From JAKLIX01 sp964605655 (GTDB taxonomy: Bacteria; Bacteroidota; Bacteroidia; Bacteroidales; CAIXZF01): a stretch of 64,000 nucleotides of DNA. The stretch is from positions 1 to 64,000 of the forward strand of contig CAZSDK010000007.1 of the NCBI GenBank assembly GCA_964605655.1, written 5' to 3'. A model generated the notes under the pieces. That model saw nothing but the letters and a program-made list of their open reading frames with translations, was not told where the DNA came from and ran no database searches. The position numbers were made by a program, and so were the translations under genes. Positions 44,928 through 53,824 of this stretch are shown in pieces (position 1 is the first letter of the stretch; each line of letters begins with the position of its first letter).

Positions 44928-45839
44928 TTATCTGCTCACGTTGATCTTCCTGGATGAAACCCCATTTTCGGTTTCAACCGTCACGAAGTAAACGCCAGGC
45001 TGATAATCACTGGTATTCACCTGAGTTTTCTTACCGTCGACCACGAACTCTTCCATCACCTGGCCGAGAAGATTGGAGATCTTCACCCTCTGGATGTTGG
45101 AGTTAGCTTCGAGATACATGGTTTCTTTTACAGGGTTCGGATAGATATTGAAGGTCACGTTGTTGTGATTCTCAACACCCATAACGCCTGCACCAACTTT
45201 CACCAGGTCAACGAAAAGAGCTGCTCCATTGGTTTGGTTGTCAGCAATTTTCTCACGGAAAGCGATATAGATGCTTTTTCCGCTGTAGGCTGAGAGGTTG
45301 AAAGCCTTGAAATACCAACCGGAGTCTGCTGCAGACCATCCCGTGGCATTCAGAGTAGCGGTGAAGGAGGGGATGGTGTTGCTGGTTTCAGAAACCAGGA
45401 TGAAAAGTGAATCCAGATAGGATCCGAACTTCCTGACAAAGAATGACATACCATAGTTGGCGGTCACAGAGATCTGGGGAGTAACCAGCCACTGGTCGTT
45501 AGAGGCTGTACCACCGGTTGTCCATGTGCAGAATGCCATCTTAGTTCCGCCGGTTCCACCGGGAGTAGGAGTTACAACGCCACCGTTCCATCCGGGGATC
45601 GGGGTTGTTCCAACATTTTCCTGGTACCAGCCTGTTCCTCCGTCGGGGCTATATAATGCCCAGCCGGTGGGGGGGAAAGTGCCTTCGAAGCTTTCATTCA
45701 CACTGGTAACCAGTGTTGCTTCGGTGTTTGAGGAAACAATGGGTTTGGGTTTGACCGCATTGGGATTCCTGGTTTGTTGTGCGAAAGCCACTGACATGGC
45801 AAACACAACCAATAAGAAAATTTGAGTAAATCTTTTCAT
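44928..45839 (-). CDS. T9SS type A-secreted protein with choice-of-anchor J domain
   Basis: A 303-residue protein: signal peptide (VFAMSVAFAQ), a lectin-like choice-of-anchor J domain (about 45-215) opening ESFEGTFPPTGWALYSPDGG and holding DQWLVTPQISVTANY, and a type A C-terminal sorting domain (NIYPNPVKETMYL ... YQPGVYFVTVETENG ... INVSR). Anchor-J domains occur in surface and protease-associated Bacteroidota proteins, but no peptidase is present. A strong promoter and a terminator make it a single-gene unit. Confidence 0.9.
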   Translation of the reverse strand: MKRFTQIFLLVVFAMSVAFAQQTRNPNAVKPKPIVSSNTEATLVTSVNESFEGTFPPTGWALYSPDGGTGWYQENVGTTPIPGWNGGVVTPTPGGTGGTKMAFCTWTTGGTASNDQWLVTPQISVTANYGMSFFVRKFGSYLDSLFILVSETSNTIPSFTATLNATGWSAADSGWYFKAFNLSAYSGKSIYIAFREKIADNQTNGAALFVDLVKVGAGVMGVENHNNVTFNIYPNPVKETMYLEANSNIQRVKISNLLGQVMEEFVVDGKKTQVNTSDYQPGVYFVTVETENGVSSRKINVSR

Positions 45840-45871
45840 GCTTTATAGGTTTTAGTTAATAATTCGTGGTT

Positions 45872-45902
45872 CAAAATTATCAAATTATTTGACAATGCCC
45901 AA
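45872..45902 (-). promoter_or_regulatory. Bacteroidota-type promoter for the anchor-J gene
   Basis: Minus strand: TTG (plus 45900-45902), 20 bases, then TAATTTTG (plus 45872-45879). Good match to TTG-N19-TAnnTTTG, 33 bases before the ATG. Confidence 0.65.
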
Positions 45903-45991
45903 AGATATTAAAATTTTCAATAAAAAAGTATTCCATGCCGTTCATTTTTCAACATCAGCAAATCCCTTTAACGACGCAGTCCTTATGCACA

Positions 45992-47413
45992 TCAGTCCAT
46001 GTTTTTAACCATGAGTCTTGGTTCCATCATATCCAGAATGGCATACTTGATCCCTTCCCTTCCGAATCCAGAGTTCTTGACACCGCCGTAAGGCATATGG
46101 TCTACCCTGAATGTAGGCACTTCATTGACCATGAGTCCGCCTACCTCTATTTCCCTGAATGCCGTGTTCATCTCATGGATACTGTCGGTAAAGATACCGG
46201 CCTGCAGTCCGTAGGCACTTTGATTGATCCAATCCACTGCCTGGTCGAAATCATGATAAGGCTCGATCACAACAACCGGACCAAAAACCTCAAGATGGCA
46301 GACTTTCATTTCGGCTTGTGTGTTGGTGAGGATGGTGGGCTCAAAAGCGCTTCCATTACGGTGGCCGCCCATGAGGACTTCAGCACCTCCCACCCGGGCT
46401 TCCTGTATCCAATTTTCTATCCTGATGGCATTCTCTTCATTGATCATGGAAGAGATATCGGTATCGTTTTCAAGCGGGTGCCCCTGTTTCAGGCAGGCAA
46501 CCTGTTCCATCATGATGTCAGTAAATTCCTTAAAAACAGATTCATGAACATAAATCCTCTGGGTATGGATACACACCTGGCCTGCATAAGAGAACGCACC
46601 GGCAGTGCATTTCGCGGCAGCCATTTTCAGGTTGGCAGACGGAGCAACGATCACTCCTGCATTTCCGCCCAGCTCAAGGACTACTCTTTTCCTGCCGGCT
46701 TCCTTTTTCATCTTCCATCCCACGGCAGGGCTTCCCGTAAAGGTGATCAGCTTGATGCGGTCATCCGTAACGAGCTGATTGCCAAGAGTCCGGTCAAAAG
46801 GGATGATAGAGACCATCCCTTTGGGAAGCGGTGACTGGTCGATGACCTTCGCCAGCTCAAGGGTTGACAAGGGCGTGGTGGAGGAAGGTTTAAGGATGAT
46901 GGGGCAACCGGCGGCGATGGCCGGAGCGATCTTATGGACTGCCAGGTTGAGCGGAAAGTTAAAAGGAGAGATTCCTCCAACCAGTCCAACAGGAAAATAC
47001 TTAACGATCCCTTCCTTGCCTGTGCCACCCGGAGTCCAGTCGAGGCTCAGCACTTCACCCGGAAGGCGTTTAGCTTCCTCGGCTGCCGCCACAAAGGTGG
47101 CGATCGCCCGGTCGACTTCACCCACCGCCAGTTTCCAGGGTTTGCAGGCTTCACTGGCAAGAATCCGGGTGAAGCGTTCCTTGTCCCTTTCAATTTCCTG
47201 TGCAATGAACATCAAAGCCGCGTACCTGACATGTGAGGGCAGATCTCTGGCAGTCTTCTCGAGGGCCAGCCCCTTCCGGACAGCAGCCTCAAAATCACAG
47301 GCCCGTCCCAGGGCTGCCTGGGCAAAGACTTCGTTATTAAATGAATTTTGAACTTCCAGATACTCACCTGTATCGATAAAATCTCCGGCAGCATAGATGA
47401 GAAACTTTTCCAT
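45992..47413 (-). CDS. NAD(P)-dependent aldehyde dehydrogenase
   Basis: A 473-residue ALDH with the catalytic Cys in YAGQVCIHTQR and general-base Glu in LELGGNAGV, plus FTGSPAVGWKM and EVFGPVVVI. Substrate specificity (lactaldehyde, glyceraldehyde phosphate or another) is not readable from sequence. ATG 47413 (MEKFLIYAAGDF) is used because the frame upstream to 47560 runs through the rplU promoter region and is unlike the family. Confidence 0.9.
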   Translation of the reverse strand: MEKFLIYAAGDFIDTGEYLEVQNSFNNEVFAQAALGRACDFEAAVRKGLALEKTARDLPSHVRYAALMFIAQEIERDKERFTRILASEACKPWKLAVGEVDRAIATFVAAAEEAKRLPGEVLSLDWTPGGTGKEGIVKYFPVGLVGGISPFNFPLNLAVHKIAPAIAAGCPIILKPSSTTPLSTLELAKVIDQSPLPKGMVSIIPFDRTLGNQLVTDDRIKLITFTGSPAVGWKMKKEAGRKRVVLELGGNAGVIVAPSANLKMAAAKCTAGAFSYAGQVCIHTQRIYVHESVFKEFTDIMMEQVACLKQGHPLENDTDISSMINEENAIRIENWIQEARVGGAEVLMGGHRNGSAFEPTILTNTQAEMKVCHLEVFGPVVVIEPYHDFDQAVDWINQSAYGLQAGIFTDSIHEMNTAFREIEVGGLMVNEVPTFRVDHMPYGGVKNSGFGREGIKYAILDMMEPRLMVKNMD

Positions 47414-47487
47414 AGCAAGATCCTTGATGGTTTTGACTTCTTTCTCCAAAATTATTGATTCCTTGTAAATTTTATTGATAAAATCTC

Positions 47488-47517
47488 TTGGGGTTAAAAA
47501 AATTATCTCTATCTTTG
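47488..47517 (+). promoter_or_regulatory. Bacteroidota-type promoter for rplU-rpmA
   Basis: TTG at 47488-47490, exactly 19 bases, TATCTTTG at 47510-47517: a full match to the known Bacteroidota promoter form. It is 33 bases before the rplU ATG. Confidence 0.85.
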
Positions 47518-47550
47518 CCGTCCCAAAAATCGAAGGAAATAGATTCAGAA

Positions 47551-47961
47551 ATGTACGCAATAGTGGATATAGCCGGACAGCAGATGAAGGTCGAAAAAGA
47601 CCAGAAGCTGTATGTACACCGTCTTCAGGGTGAAGAAGGTAGCCAGGTTACATTTGAAAAGGTGCTGCTTCTTGACCAGGATGATAAAATCTCTGTCGGA
47701 CAGCCAATCGTTAATGGTGTGAGCATCACCGCCAAGATCATTGCCCACGTCAGTGGTGACAAGGTGTTGGTTTTCAAAAAGAAAAGAAGAAAAGGATATC
47801 AGAAACTGAATGGTCACCGTCAGCAATTCTCGCAGATCCAGATCGAAGACATTGTGACCGGTTCTGCCAGGAAAACCTCAAAAGCAAAAGCTGAAAAGCC
47901 TGTTGAGGCAGAAGCTCCTGTTATCGAGAACCCTGAAGTTGAACCCACTACAGAAAATTAA
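47551..47961 (+). CDS. rplU: 50S ribosomal protein L21, with acidic tail
   Basis: 136 residues starting MYAIVDIAGQQMKVEKDQK, the bL21 core to about residue 105 (KKKRRKGYQKLNGHRQQ). A C-terminal extension rich in Ala, Glu, Pro and Lys follows, ending EVEPTTEN. The core is full; extensions of this kind occur in Bacteroidota. It is followed by rpmA after 11 bases. The ATG at 47551 is taken in place of earlier in-frame codons, which precede the promoter. Confidence 0.95.
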   Translation: MYAIVDIAGQQMKVEKDQKLYVHRLQGEEGSQVTFEKVLLLDQDDKISVGQPIVNGVSITAKIIAHVSGDKVLVFKKKRRKGYQKLNGHRQQFSQIQIEDIVTGSARKTSKAKAEKPVEAEAPVIENPEVEPTTEN

Positions 47962-47972
47962 TTATTTGAATT

Positions 47973-48242
47973 ATGGCTCATAAAAAAGGTGCCGGTAGTT
48001 CCAGTAACGGTCGCGAATCAGAAAGTAAGCGACTGGGAATTAAAATTTTTGGCGGACAGTTGGCCAAAGCCGGAAACATCATTTTACGTCAGAGGGGCAC
48101 TGTTCATTTCCCCGGATTGAATGTAGGCATGGGTAAAGACCATACCCTTTTTGCACTGACCGACGGTATCGTTGAATTTAAAAAGAAAAAGGACGACAAA
48201 TCTTTTGTTTCTGTCTCTCCTCTTGAAGGAGGTTCGAACTAA
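47973..48242 (+). CDS. rpmA: 50S ribosomal protein L27
   Basis: 89 residues: MAHKKGAGSSSNGRESESKRLG, the standard bL27 start near the peptidyl-transferase centre, with the usual basic beta core. There is no N-terminal leader peptide that would need removal. Conserved rplU-rpmA pairing. Confidence 0.97.
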   Translation: MAHKKGAGSSSNGRESESKRLGIKIFGGQLAKAGNIILRQRGTVHFPGLNVGMGKDHTLFALTDGIVEFKKKKDDKSFVSVSPLEGGSN

Positions 48243-48274
48243 AGCCGTCCGGCCTTTTAATATCGTCTTGTTGA

Positions 48275-48307
48275 AAATCTCCCGGCATCCCGGGAGATTT
48301 TTCGTTT
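48275..48307 (+). terminator. Rho-independent terminator after rpmA
   Basis: Eleven-base stem AAATCTCCCGG (48275-48285) with CCGGGAGATTT (48290-48300), CATC loop, then a T-rich tail. Confidence 0.92.
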
Positions 48308-48326
48308 TTAGAAGCTATATTCCATA

Positions 48327-48334
48327 TATTTTTG
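48327..48334 (+). promoter_or_regulatory. possible -7 element for serS
   Basis: TATTTTTG fits TAnnTTTG, 17 bases before the serS ATG; the -33 position is TTT, not TTG, and overlaps the preceding terminator tail. Confidence 0.4.
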
Positions 48335-48351
48335 CACTCTAATTATCAACT

Positions 48352-49623
48352 ATGTTACAGCTCAACATCCTCCGGGAAATTCCTGAACTGGTCATACAGC
48401 GACTGGCTGTTAAAAACATCGATGCCCGGGAAACGGTAAACCAGATCTTATCCCTCGACAAAAAAAGAAGGGAAATACAAAAGCAACTGGATGACCAGCT
48501 TGCTGAATCGAACCGCCTTGCAAAAGAGATCGGGAACCTCTTCAAACAAGGGAAACAGGACGAGGCCACTCAGGCAAAACAAAAGACCGCAGAGATTAAG
48601 GAGCAGTCGAGGCTTCTATCGGAAGCCCTGGAATCTGTTCAGATCCAATTGCAGGAATCACTGGTACAGCTTCCCAACATGCCCCATACGTCAGTCCCTC
48701 CCGGAAAACACAGCGAGGATAATGAGATCGTACTGACAGAAGGAGATCTGAACATGGGTGAAGTCCCGGCATTGCCCCACTGGGATATCTGTACGAAATA
48801 TGACCTGATCGACTTTGAACTCGGAAGTAAGATAACAGGAGCAGGATTCCCGGTGTATAAAGGGAAAGGGGCACGCCTGCAAAGAGCCCTGATCAACTTC
48901 TTCCTGGATGAAGCACTGAAAAACGGATATGCCGAAGTTCAGCCCCCCTATATGGTCAATGAGGCCTCGGCGTTTGCCACCGGACAATTACCCGACAAAG
49001 AGGGCCAAATGTATTACGCTCCCCTTGACAAATTCTATCTAATCCCCACTGCTGAAGTACCTGTTACAAACATATACCGTGACCTGATCCTGAAAACGAC
49101 TGATTTTCCCATAAAAAATGTGGCCTACTCTGCCTGTTTCAGGAGAGAAGCGGGTTCCTACGGTAAGGATGTGAGAGGGCTCAACCGCCTGCACCAGTTC
49201 GATAAGGTGGAGATCGTCCAGATCGCGCATCCCGGAAAATCTTATGAAGTCCTTGAAGAGATGGTGCAATATGTTACAGGACTGCTGCGCAAGCTCGAAC
49301 TGCCTTTCCGCATCGCTAAACTTTGCGGTGGTGACATGAGCTTTGCCTCGGCACTTACCTATGACATGGAAGTTTTTGCCAAGGGACAGCAAAAATGGCT
49401 GGAAGTGAGCTCTATCAGTAATTTTGAATCATTCCAGGCCAACAGGATGAAATTGCGTTATAAAAATGAAGACGGTAAAACCGAACTGGCTCATACACTA
49501 AATGGAAGTGCCCTGGCGTTACCCAGAATTGTGGCCGCACTTCTTGAAAACCATCAGACCTCCCAGGGTGTTTATATTCCAAAAGCTTTGGTACCTTATA
49601 CCGGATTCGAAATCATCAACTGA
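48352..49623 (+). CDS. serS: Serine--tRNA ligase
   Basis: A 423-residue class II synthetase with the N-terminal tRNA-binding coiled coil (about 30-100), motif 2 around YSACFRREAGSYGKDVRGLNRLHQF and motif 3 near NGSALALPRIVAALLENHQ. It charges tRNA-Ser (and tRNA-Sec where present). Full length. Confidence 0.97.
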   Translation: MLQLNILREIPELVIQRLAVKNIDARETVNQILSLDKKRREIQKQLDDQLAESNRLAKEIGNLFKQGKQDEATQAKQKTAEIKEQSRLLSEALESVQIQLQESLVQLPNMPHTSVPPGKHSEDNEIVLTEGDLNMGEVPALPHWDICTKYDLIDFELGSKITGAGFPVYKGKGARLQRALINFFLDEALKNGYAEVQPPYMVNEASAFATGQLPDKEGQMYYAPLDKFYLIPTAEVPVTNIYRDLILKTTDFPIKNVAYSACFRREAGSYGKDVRGLNRLHQFDKVEIVQIAHPGKSYEVLEEMVQYVTGLLRKLELPFRIAKLCGGDMSFASALTYDMEVFAKGQQKWLEVSSISNFESFQANRMKLRYKNEDGKTELAHTLNGSALALPRIVAALLENHQTSQGVYIPKALVPYTGFEIIN

Positions 49624-49624
49624 T

Positions 49625-50170
49625 ATGTATAAATACCTGATTTACATCACATTAGCTTTCTCGGGGATGTTGATCCTCTTCTCTGGATGTGGTCGCTCTA
49701 AAGAAAAAGCTATGATGAACACCCGGCTCGACAGCCTGGAAAATGTCATCAAAACCCTGGAATCAGACTTACAACAGCTGGATCCGGAAAACCTGAAGAC
49801 GGTGTACCTGGGTTGTAAGGAGGACCTCGAGAAGCTTCACCAGGTCTTCCAGAAAAATCCTCTTCGGGTTAAAGAAAACACCCTCCTCCAGTATGAAGCG
49901 CTCAAAATAAGCCTGAACAAACTGGTCGTCGATGTCGAGTCCATTGACAAGGAAGTACAGCTATCTCATCAACAGCTCAACGAATGGAGGATCAACCTGA
50001 ACAAAAAGGGATATTCAGGCGACGATTTCAACCAATATCTCAAGACAGAATCAGGAGCCATGTACACCCTTGGAAAACTGCTCAACGGACATAAAGAGAC
50101 CTGGGCTAAAGACCAGGAGTTGCTTAACCAGTTGAACCCGGAGGTCGGGTCCCTCATCGGGAAAAAATGA
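49625..50170 (+). CDS. Putative lipoprotein, helical, unknown function
   Basis: A 181-residue protein. The N-terminus (MYKYLIYITLAFSGMLILFSGC) is a lipoprotein signal peptide with Cys22 after SG. The mature part is helical with heptad-like LDSLENVIKTLESDLQQLD and is rich in Lys and Glu; no recognised domain. It starts one base after the serS stop and its own stop overlaps the TPR gene start by four bases (ATGA). It is probably an accessory of the TPR protein. Confidence 0.7.
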   Translation: MYKYLIYITLAFSGMLILFSGCGRSKEKAMMNTRLDSLENVIKTLESDLQQLDPENLKTVYLGCKEDLEKLHQVFQKNPLRVKENTLLQYEALKISLNKLVVDVESIDKEVQLSHQQLNEWRINLNKKGYSGDDFNQYLKTESGAMYTLGKLLNGHKETWAKDQELLNQLNPEVGSLIGKK

Positions 50171-52026
50171 TCCTTCAGACTCGGTCATATCATCGGTTCA
50201 GATCTGTTAAATGGCCCCTGTTACTGGCCGGAGTCATGTTCTTTTTCCCTTTGTTACTCAGGGCACAGCAGAGCACAGACGATCAGCTGGCCTCCATGTT
50301 TATGCAGGATAAGGATTATGAAAAAGCAGCAGGCATCTATGAGCGCCTTTTCGAACAAAAACGCAACTCGTACTATTATAACTACCTCATATTCTGCTAC
50401 CTGGAGCTCAATGACCTAAAAAAAGCAGAAAAACTAGTGCGATCGCAGATGCGGCAGGAACCCAATTCACTCCGTTATGCCGTCGACCTGGGCTATGTTT
50501 ATAGCCGTCTTGATGAACCGGAAAAAGCGCAGAAACAATACGATGAGATACTCAAAGATCTTCCTGCGGAGAAGGCGCAAATCATAGAGGTGGCCAACGC
50601 CTTTCTCTCCAGGAGAGAAACCGACTGGGCTATGAAGGTCTACCAGAAGGGGCGTCAACTGATGGCAGGGAGTTATCCGTTTTTCATGGAAATGGCTTTC
50701 CTTTACCAGTCGGCGGGCAACGTACCTGAAATGATAGAAGAGTATCTGAATTATGTCGATTTTGATGTTACCAAACTTGGGTTCGTTCAGGACAGGATGC
50801 AGGATGCCCTCTCCAATGATATCGACGGGGCTAAAAATGATATATTCCGAAAGGCCTTGCTGAGAAGGATCCAGAAGTATCCTGAAAGAACCTATTACAG
50901 TGAAATGATGATATGGTACTCCCTGCAAAACAGGGAGTTTGACCTGGCCCTCAGCCAGGCTAAATCATTGGATAAAAGGCTTGGAGAAGATGGCAAAGGA
51001 GTGTATGACCTCGCTAAGTTGTGCGTAGCCAACCAGGCTTACGACGTTGCCGAGGAGGCATTCAGATATGTGATCAGCAAGGGCCCTGAGAACTTCTATT
51101 ATGCCAACAGCAAGATGGAATTGCTGAATGTCTCTTACATTAAGATTACCAGGAACTTCAAACATACAACCGAAGACATTCTGCGCCTTGAGAAAGATTA
51201 TGAGGCCTGCATACTGGATATGGGGAAGACACCCGGGACCATCAACATGAGTGAAAACCTTGCCCACCTTTATGCCTTCTATTCTTCAAGGGTCGATGAT
51301 GCGGTGAACCTTCTTCTCGACGGACTGACCACACCCGGATTGACGCCACAACAAATTGCCGGATGTAAACTGGAACTGGGTGACATCTATCTCTTTAAAG
51401 GGGAAGTCTGGGAAGCTACCTTGTTATATTCCCAGGTGGATAAGACCTTTAAAAACGATCCCCTGGGTCATCAGGCCAAATTTAAGAACGCAAAACTCTC
51501 TTACTATATCGGTGAATTCAACTGGGCCAAGGCTCAGCTCGATGTGCTCAAAGCAGCCACTTCCAAACTCATCGCCAACGATGCAATGGAACTTTCACTG
51601 CTTCTGGGAGACAATTTGAGCGTTGACACCACGGGAGCAGGGTTGAAACTCCTTGCCAGAGCAGAACTGCTGGCATACCGGAATCAGGATTCAAAGGCAC
51701 TTCAGTGCCTCGACAGCATTCAGTTTGTACCGGACGGACTTAGTCTTTATGATGATGTCCTGTACCGCAAGGCTGACATTGCCATGAAACACGGAGACTA
51801 CCTCTTAGCCGACAGCCTGTACGGCAAGATTGTTGAATTTTACCCTGAGGATATTCTTGCTGATAATGCACTGTATCTCAGGGCTGAACTTAATGAGAAC
51901 CATCTCTCCAACACCCCCAGGGCCATGGAACTGTACCAGGAACTGATGACCAAATACCCGGGCAGTCTCTTTACCACGGAAGCCAGAAAAAGGTTCAGAC
52001 AGCTTCGTGGTGATCAGGTCAATTAA
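50167..52026 (+). CDS. Tetratricopeptide repeat protein (periplasmic)
   Basis: A 619-residue protein with an N-terminal hydrophobic signal segment (LLLAGVMFFFPLLLRAQ, about 17-34) and helical TPR-like repeats over most of its length (KDYEKAAGIYERLFEQ, LNDLKKAEKLV, LDEPEKAQKQYDEIL, and a C-terminal set ending DTRAMELYQELM-like). It likely scaffolds envelope proteins. Linked to the lipoprotein gene by overlap. Next gene rsmA follows after 11 bases. Confidence 0.8.
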   Translation: MILQTRSYHRFRSVKWPLLLAGVMFFFPLLLRAQQSTDDQLASMFMQDKDYEKAAGIYERLFEQKRNSYYYNYLIFCYLELNDLKKAEKLVRSQMRQEPNSLRYAVDLGYVYSRLDEPEKAQKQYDEILKDLPAEKAQIIEVANAFLSRRETDWAMKVYQKGRQLMAGSYPFFMEMAFLYQSAGNVPEMIEEYLNYVDFDVTKLGFVQDRMQDALSNDIDGAKNDIFRKALLRRIQKYPERTYYSEMMIWYSLQNREFDLALSQAKSLDKRLGEDGKGVYDLAKLCVANQAYDVAEEAFRYVISKGPENFYYANSKMELLNVSYIKITRNFKHTTEDILRLEKDYEACILDMGKTPGTINMSENLAHLYAFYSSRVDDAVNLLLDGLTTPGLTPQQIAGCKLELGDIYLFKGEVWEATLLYSQVDKTFKNDPLGHQAKFKNAKLSYYIGEFNWAKAQLDVLKAATSKLIANDAMELSLLLGDNLSVDTTGAGLKLLARAELLAYRNQDSKALQCLDSIQFVPDGLSLYDDVLYRKADIAMKHGDYLLADSLYGKIVEFYPEDILADNALYLRAELNENHLSNTPRAMELYQELMTKYPGSLFTTEARKRFRQLRGDQVN

Positions 52027-52037
52027 TACAGCCAGTT

Positions 52038-52802
52038 GTGGTCCGTCCCAAAAAACATCTTGGTCAACATTTTCTCACTGATCATAATATTGCCCGAAAG
52101 ATAGCGGGACAGTTATCCTACCGTTATCCTGTGCTGGAGATCGGACCAGGAAAAGGGATCCTGACCCACTATATTCTGGAACACCCCTGTTCCCGGTTCT
52201 TACTCATGGAGATCGATACGGAGGCCGTTGATTTTCTGAAACATGTCTTCCCTGATCTGAAGGAGTCGGTTGTGGAAGCCGACGTCCTGAAATCGGATCT
52301 CAGTTCATTGTTCGAGAGTGATTTTTCGGTCATTGGCAACTTTCCCTATAATATTTCCAGTCAGATCTTTTTCAGGATTCTGGAGTACCCTCATCAGGTG
52401 AAAGAAGTGGTCTGCATGCTCCAGAAAGAGGTGGCCCAGCGGATTGCTTCAATCCCGGGCACCAAAGAATATGGGATCCTCAGTGTGCTACTTCAGACCT
52501 TCTATACCGTTGAATACCTTTTCCAGGTTAATGAGACGGTTTTCTTTCCCCGGCCTAAGGTGAAATCGGCAGTTATCAGGCTTATCAGAAATGACAGAAA
52601 GGTGCTTCCTGTGGCTGAGACTTTTTTCTTTCACCTTGTAAAAACTGCCTTTAACCAGAGGCGTAAAACCTTGCGCAACGCATTAAAGAGTATTCTACCT
52701 GACAATCATACTGTTCCTGAAAGGTTCCTGGAGAAAAGGGCGGAACAGCTCAGCGTGGAGGATTTCATCGAGATTGCTGCCTTCTCAGGGACTCAATTAT
52801 AA
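52038..52802 (+). CDS. rsmA: 16S rRNA (adenine(1518)-N6/adenine(1519)-N6)-dimethyltransferase
   Basis: A 254-residue KsgA/RsmA enzyme. Starts with GTG (MVRPKKHLGQHFLTD), has SAM motif LEIGPGKGILT, and the catalytic NFPYNIS motif. It dimethylates two adjacent adenines in helix 45 of 16S rRNA. Its stop is followed after one base by a REP palindrome. Confidence 0.95.
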   Translation: MVRPKKHLGQHFLTDHNIARKIAGQLSYRYPVLEIGPGKGILTHYILEHPCSRFLLMEIDTEAVDFLKHVFPDLKESVVEADVLKSDLSSLFESDFSVIGNFPYNISSQIFFRILEYPHQVKEVVCMLQKEVAQRIASIPGTKEYGILSVLLQTFYTVEYLFQVNETVFFPRPKVKSAVIRLIRNDRKVLPVAETFFFHLVKTAFNQRRKTLRNALKSILPDNHTVPERFLEKRAEQLSVEDFIEIAAFSGTQL

Positions 52803-52803
52803 A

Positions 52804-52836
52804 GGGACTCAATCCCGCTCACGGGATGGAGTCCCT
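52804..52836. repeat. REP palindrome 1
   Basis: 33-base inverted repeat, GGGACTC-x-ATCCCG / CGGGAT-x-GAGTCCC arms with a CTCA loop and one mismatch. One base after the rsmA stop. Inverted relative to REP 3, 4 and 5. Confidence 0.85.
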
Positions 52837-52868
52837 GAATTTTCAGGCAAAGAAAGATTCTTCTTGAA

Positions 52869-52880
52869 GGGACTCAATCC
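52869..52880 (+). repeat. half REP
   Basis: GGGACTCAATCC, a single arm of the REP palindrome without its complement, a decayed copy. Confidence 0.5.
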
Positions 52881-52927
52881 TCCTCAAAGAGAGAAGACCA
52901 TGGTTTTTAGACTGAGACAGATTAGTA

Positions 52928-52960
52928 GGGACTCCATCCCGTGAGCGGGATTGAGTCCCT
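52928..52960. repeat. REP palindrome 3
   Basis: Reverse complement of REP 1, with GTGA loop. It starts the block duplicated at 53168, 240 bases later. Confidence 0.85.
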
Positions 52961-52961
52961 A

Positions 52962-53165
52962 TTAATCTTCGAGACAAAGAGATTTTGCCATCTCTTCTTG
53001 CCTCAAAAACATATGATAATCAACAAATTCACCAATCCCACCAAACCAATCCATCATCTCCTCTCTGTTAAAAATCGTATTTCCTGATTCGATTAAAATT
53101 TGATAAATGCTTCATTTATGGTAAGCAGAATATTCAACCATCTCATCTCTCAGGATTGACCTTAA
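52962..53165 (-). pseudogene. C-terminal remnant of a second RAYT transposase
   Basis: The minus-strand reading repeats the last ~40 residues of the intact RAYT almost exactly (ends MAKSLCLED) and then diverges into a related sequence (DEMVEYSAYHK, in-frame TGA at 53112-53114, SIYQIL). It lacks the HUH and Tyr motifs and has a stop, so it is a non-functional tail of another copy, sharing its 3' end with the intact gene. Confidence 0.75.
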
Positions 53166-53167
53166 AA

Positions 53168-53200
53168 GGGACTCCATCCCGTGAGCGGTATTGAGTCCCT
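53168..53200. repeat. REP palindrome 4
   Basis: Same as REP 3 with one base changed in an arm. It lies 1 base beyond the 3' end of the RAYT gene. Confidence 0.85.
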
Positions 53201-53201
53201 A

Positions 53202-53783
53202 TTAATCTTCGAGACAAAGAGATTTTGCCATCTCTTCTTGCCTCAAAAACATATGATAATCAACAAATTCACCAATCCCACCAAACCAATCCATCACCTC
53301 TTCTCTGTTAAGAATCGTATTCCCTGATCCGGTCAAAATTGTATAACTACTGTATTTGTAGCGGACAAAATTTGCAACAATCATGTGTTTCTCTGGGTTG
53401 TGATGTATATAGTACACCAGCCTTTTCAGGTAGTCCATGTTGTTTATCTCGACCCTTTTAAAATATCTCAAAAACAAGCTACCTCTTTGACCTCGTTGCC
53501 AGTTGATTTTATTGGTAAAACTTAATAGAACCTTCCTGAATTCATTGCTTGCATCATGAGGATGCCTGTCAGTATCCTTGACCCTCATTAAAAGGTGGTA
53601 ATGATTGGGGAGCAGACAAAATGCGTAAATATCAACACTATCAAGCATAAACTCTGCAAATATTTCAAGGAAAAGCAGGTAGTCGCCATCGTTGTAAAAA
53701 ACCTTCTGACCAAGATTCCCCTGATTATAAATGTGATAATACTTTCCTGGTTCGAGGGGTGTCTTGACTTTCTTTGAAGGCAT
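53202..53783 (-). CDS. REP-associated tyrosine transposase (RAYT, IS200-like Y1)
   Basis: A 193-residue Y1 transposase. The HUH motif (His61-Tyr-His63 in LLPNHYHLLMR) and the catalytic Tyr (Tyr125 in LVYYIHHNP) are intact. RAYTs are single-domain relatives of IS200 TnpA that recognise and cut REP palindromes and are thought to mobilise them. REP palindromes flank it closely (53168-53200 and 53825-53857). Its 3' end is duplicated upstream at 52962. The start is ATG 53783. Confidence 0.9.
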   Translation of the reverse strand: MPSKKVKTPLEPGKYYHIYNQGNLGQKVFYNDGDYLLFLEIFAEFMLDSVDIYAFCLLPNHYHLLMRVKDTDRHPHDASNEFRKVLLSFTNKINWQRGQRGSLFLRYFKRVEINNMDYLKRLVYYIHHNPEKHMIVANFVRYKYSSYTILTGSGNTILNREEVMDWFGGIGEFVDYHMFLRQEEMAKSLCLED

Positions 53784-53824
53784 AGTATCAAAAACAATTC
53801 ATTAACAAAAACATGTTATCCTCA

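Noticed and set aside
45935..46834. 299-residue plus-strand open frame
   Set aside because: Antisense to the aldehyde dehydrogenase, which has all family motifs.
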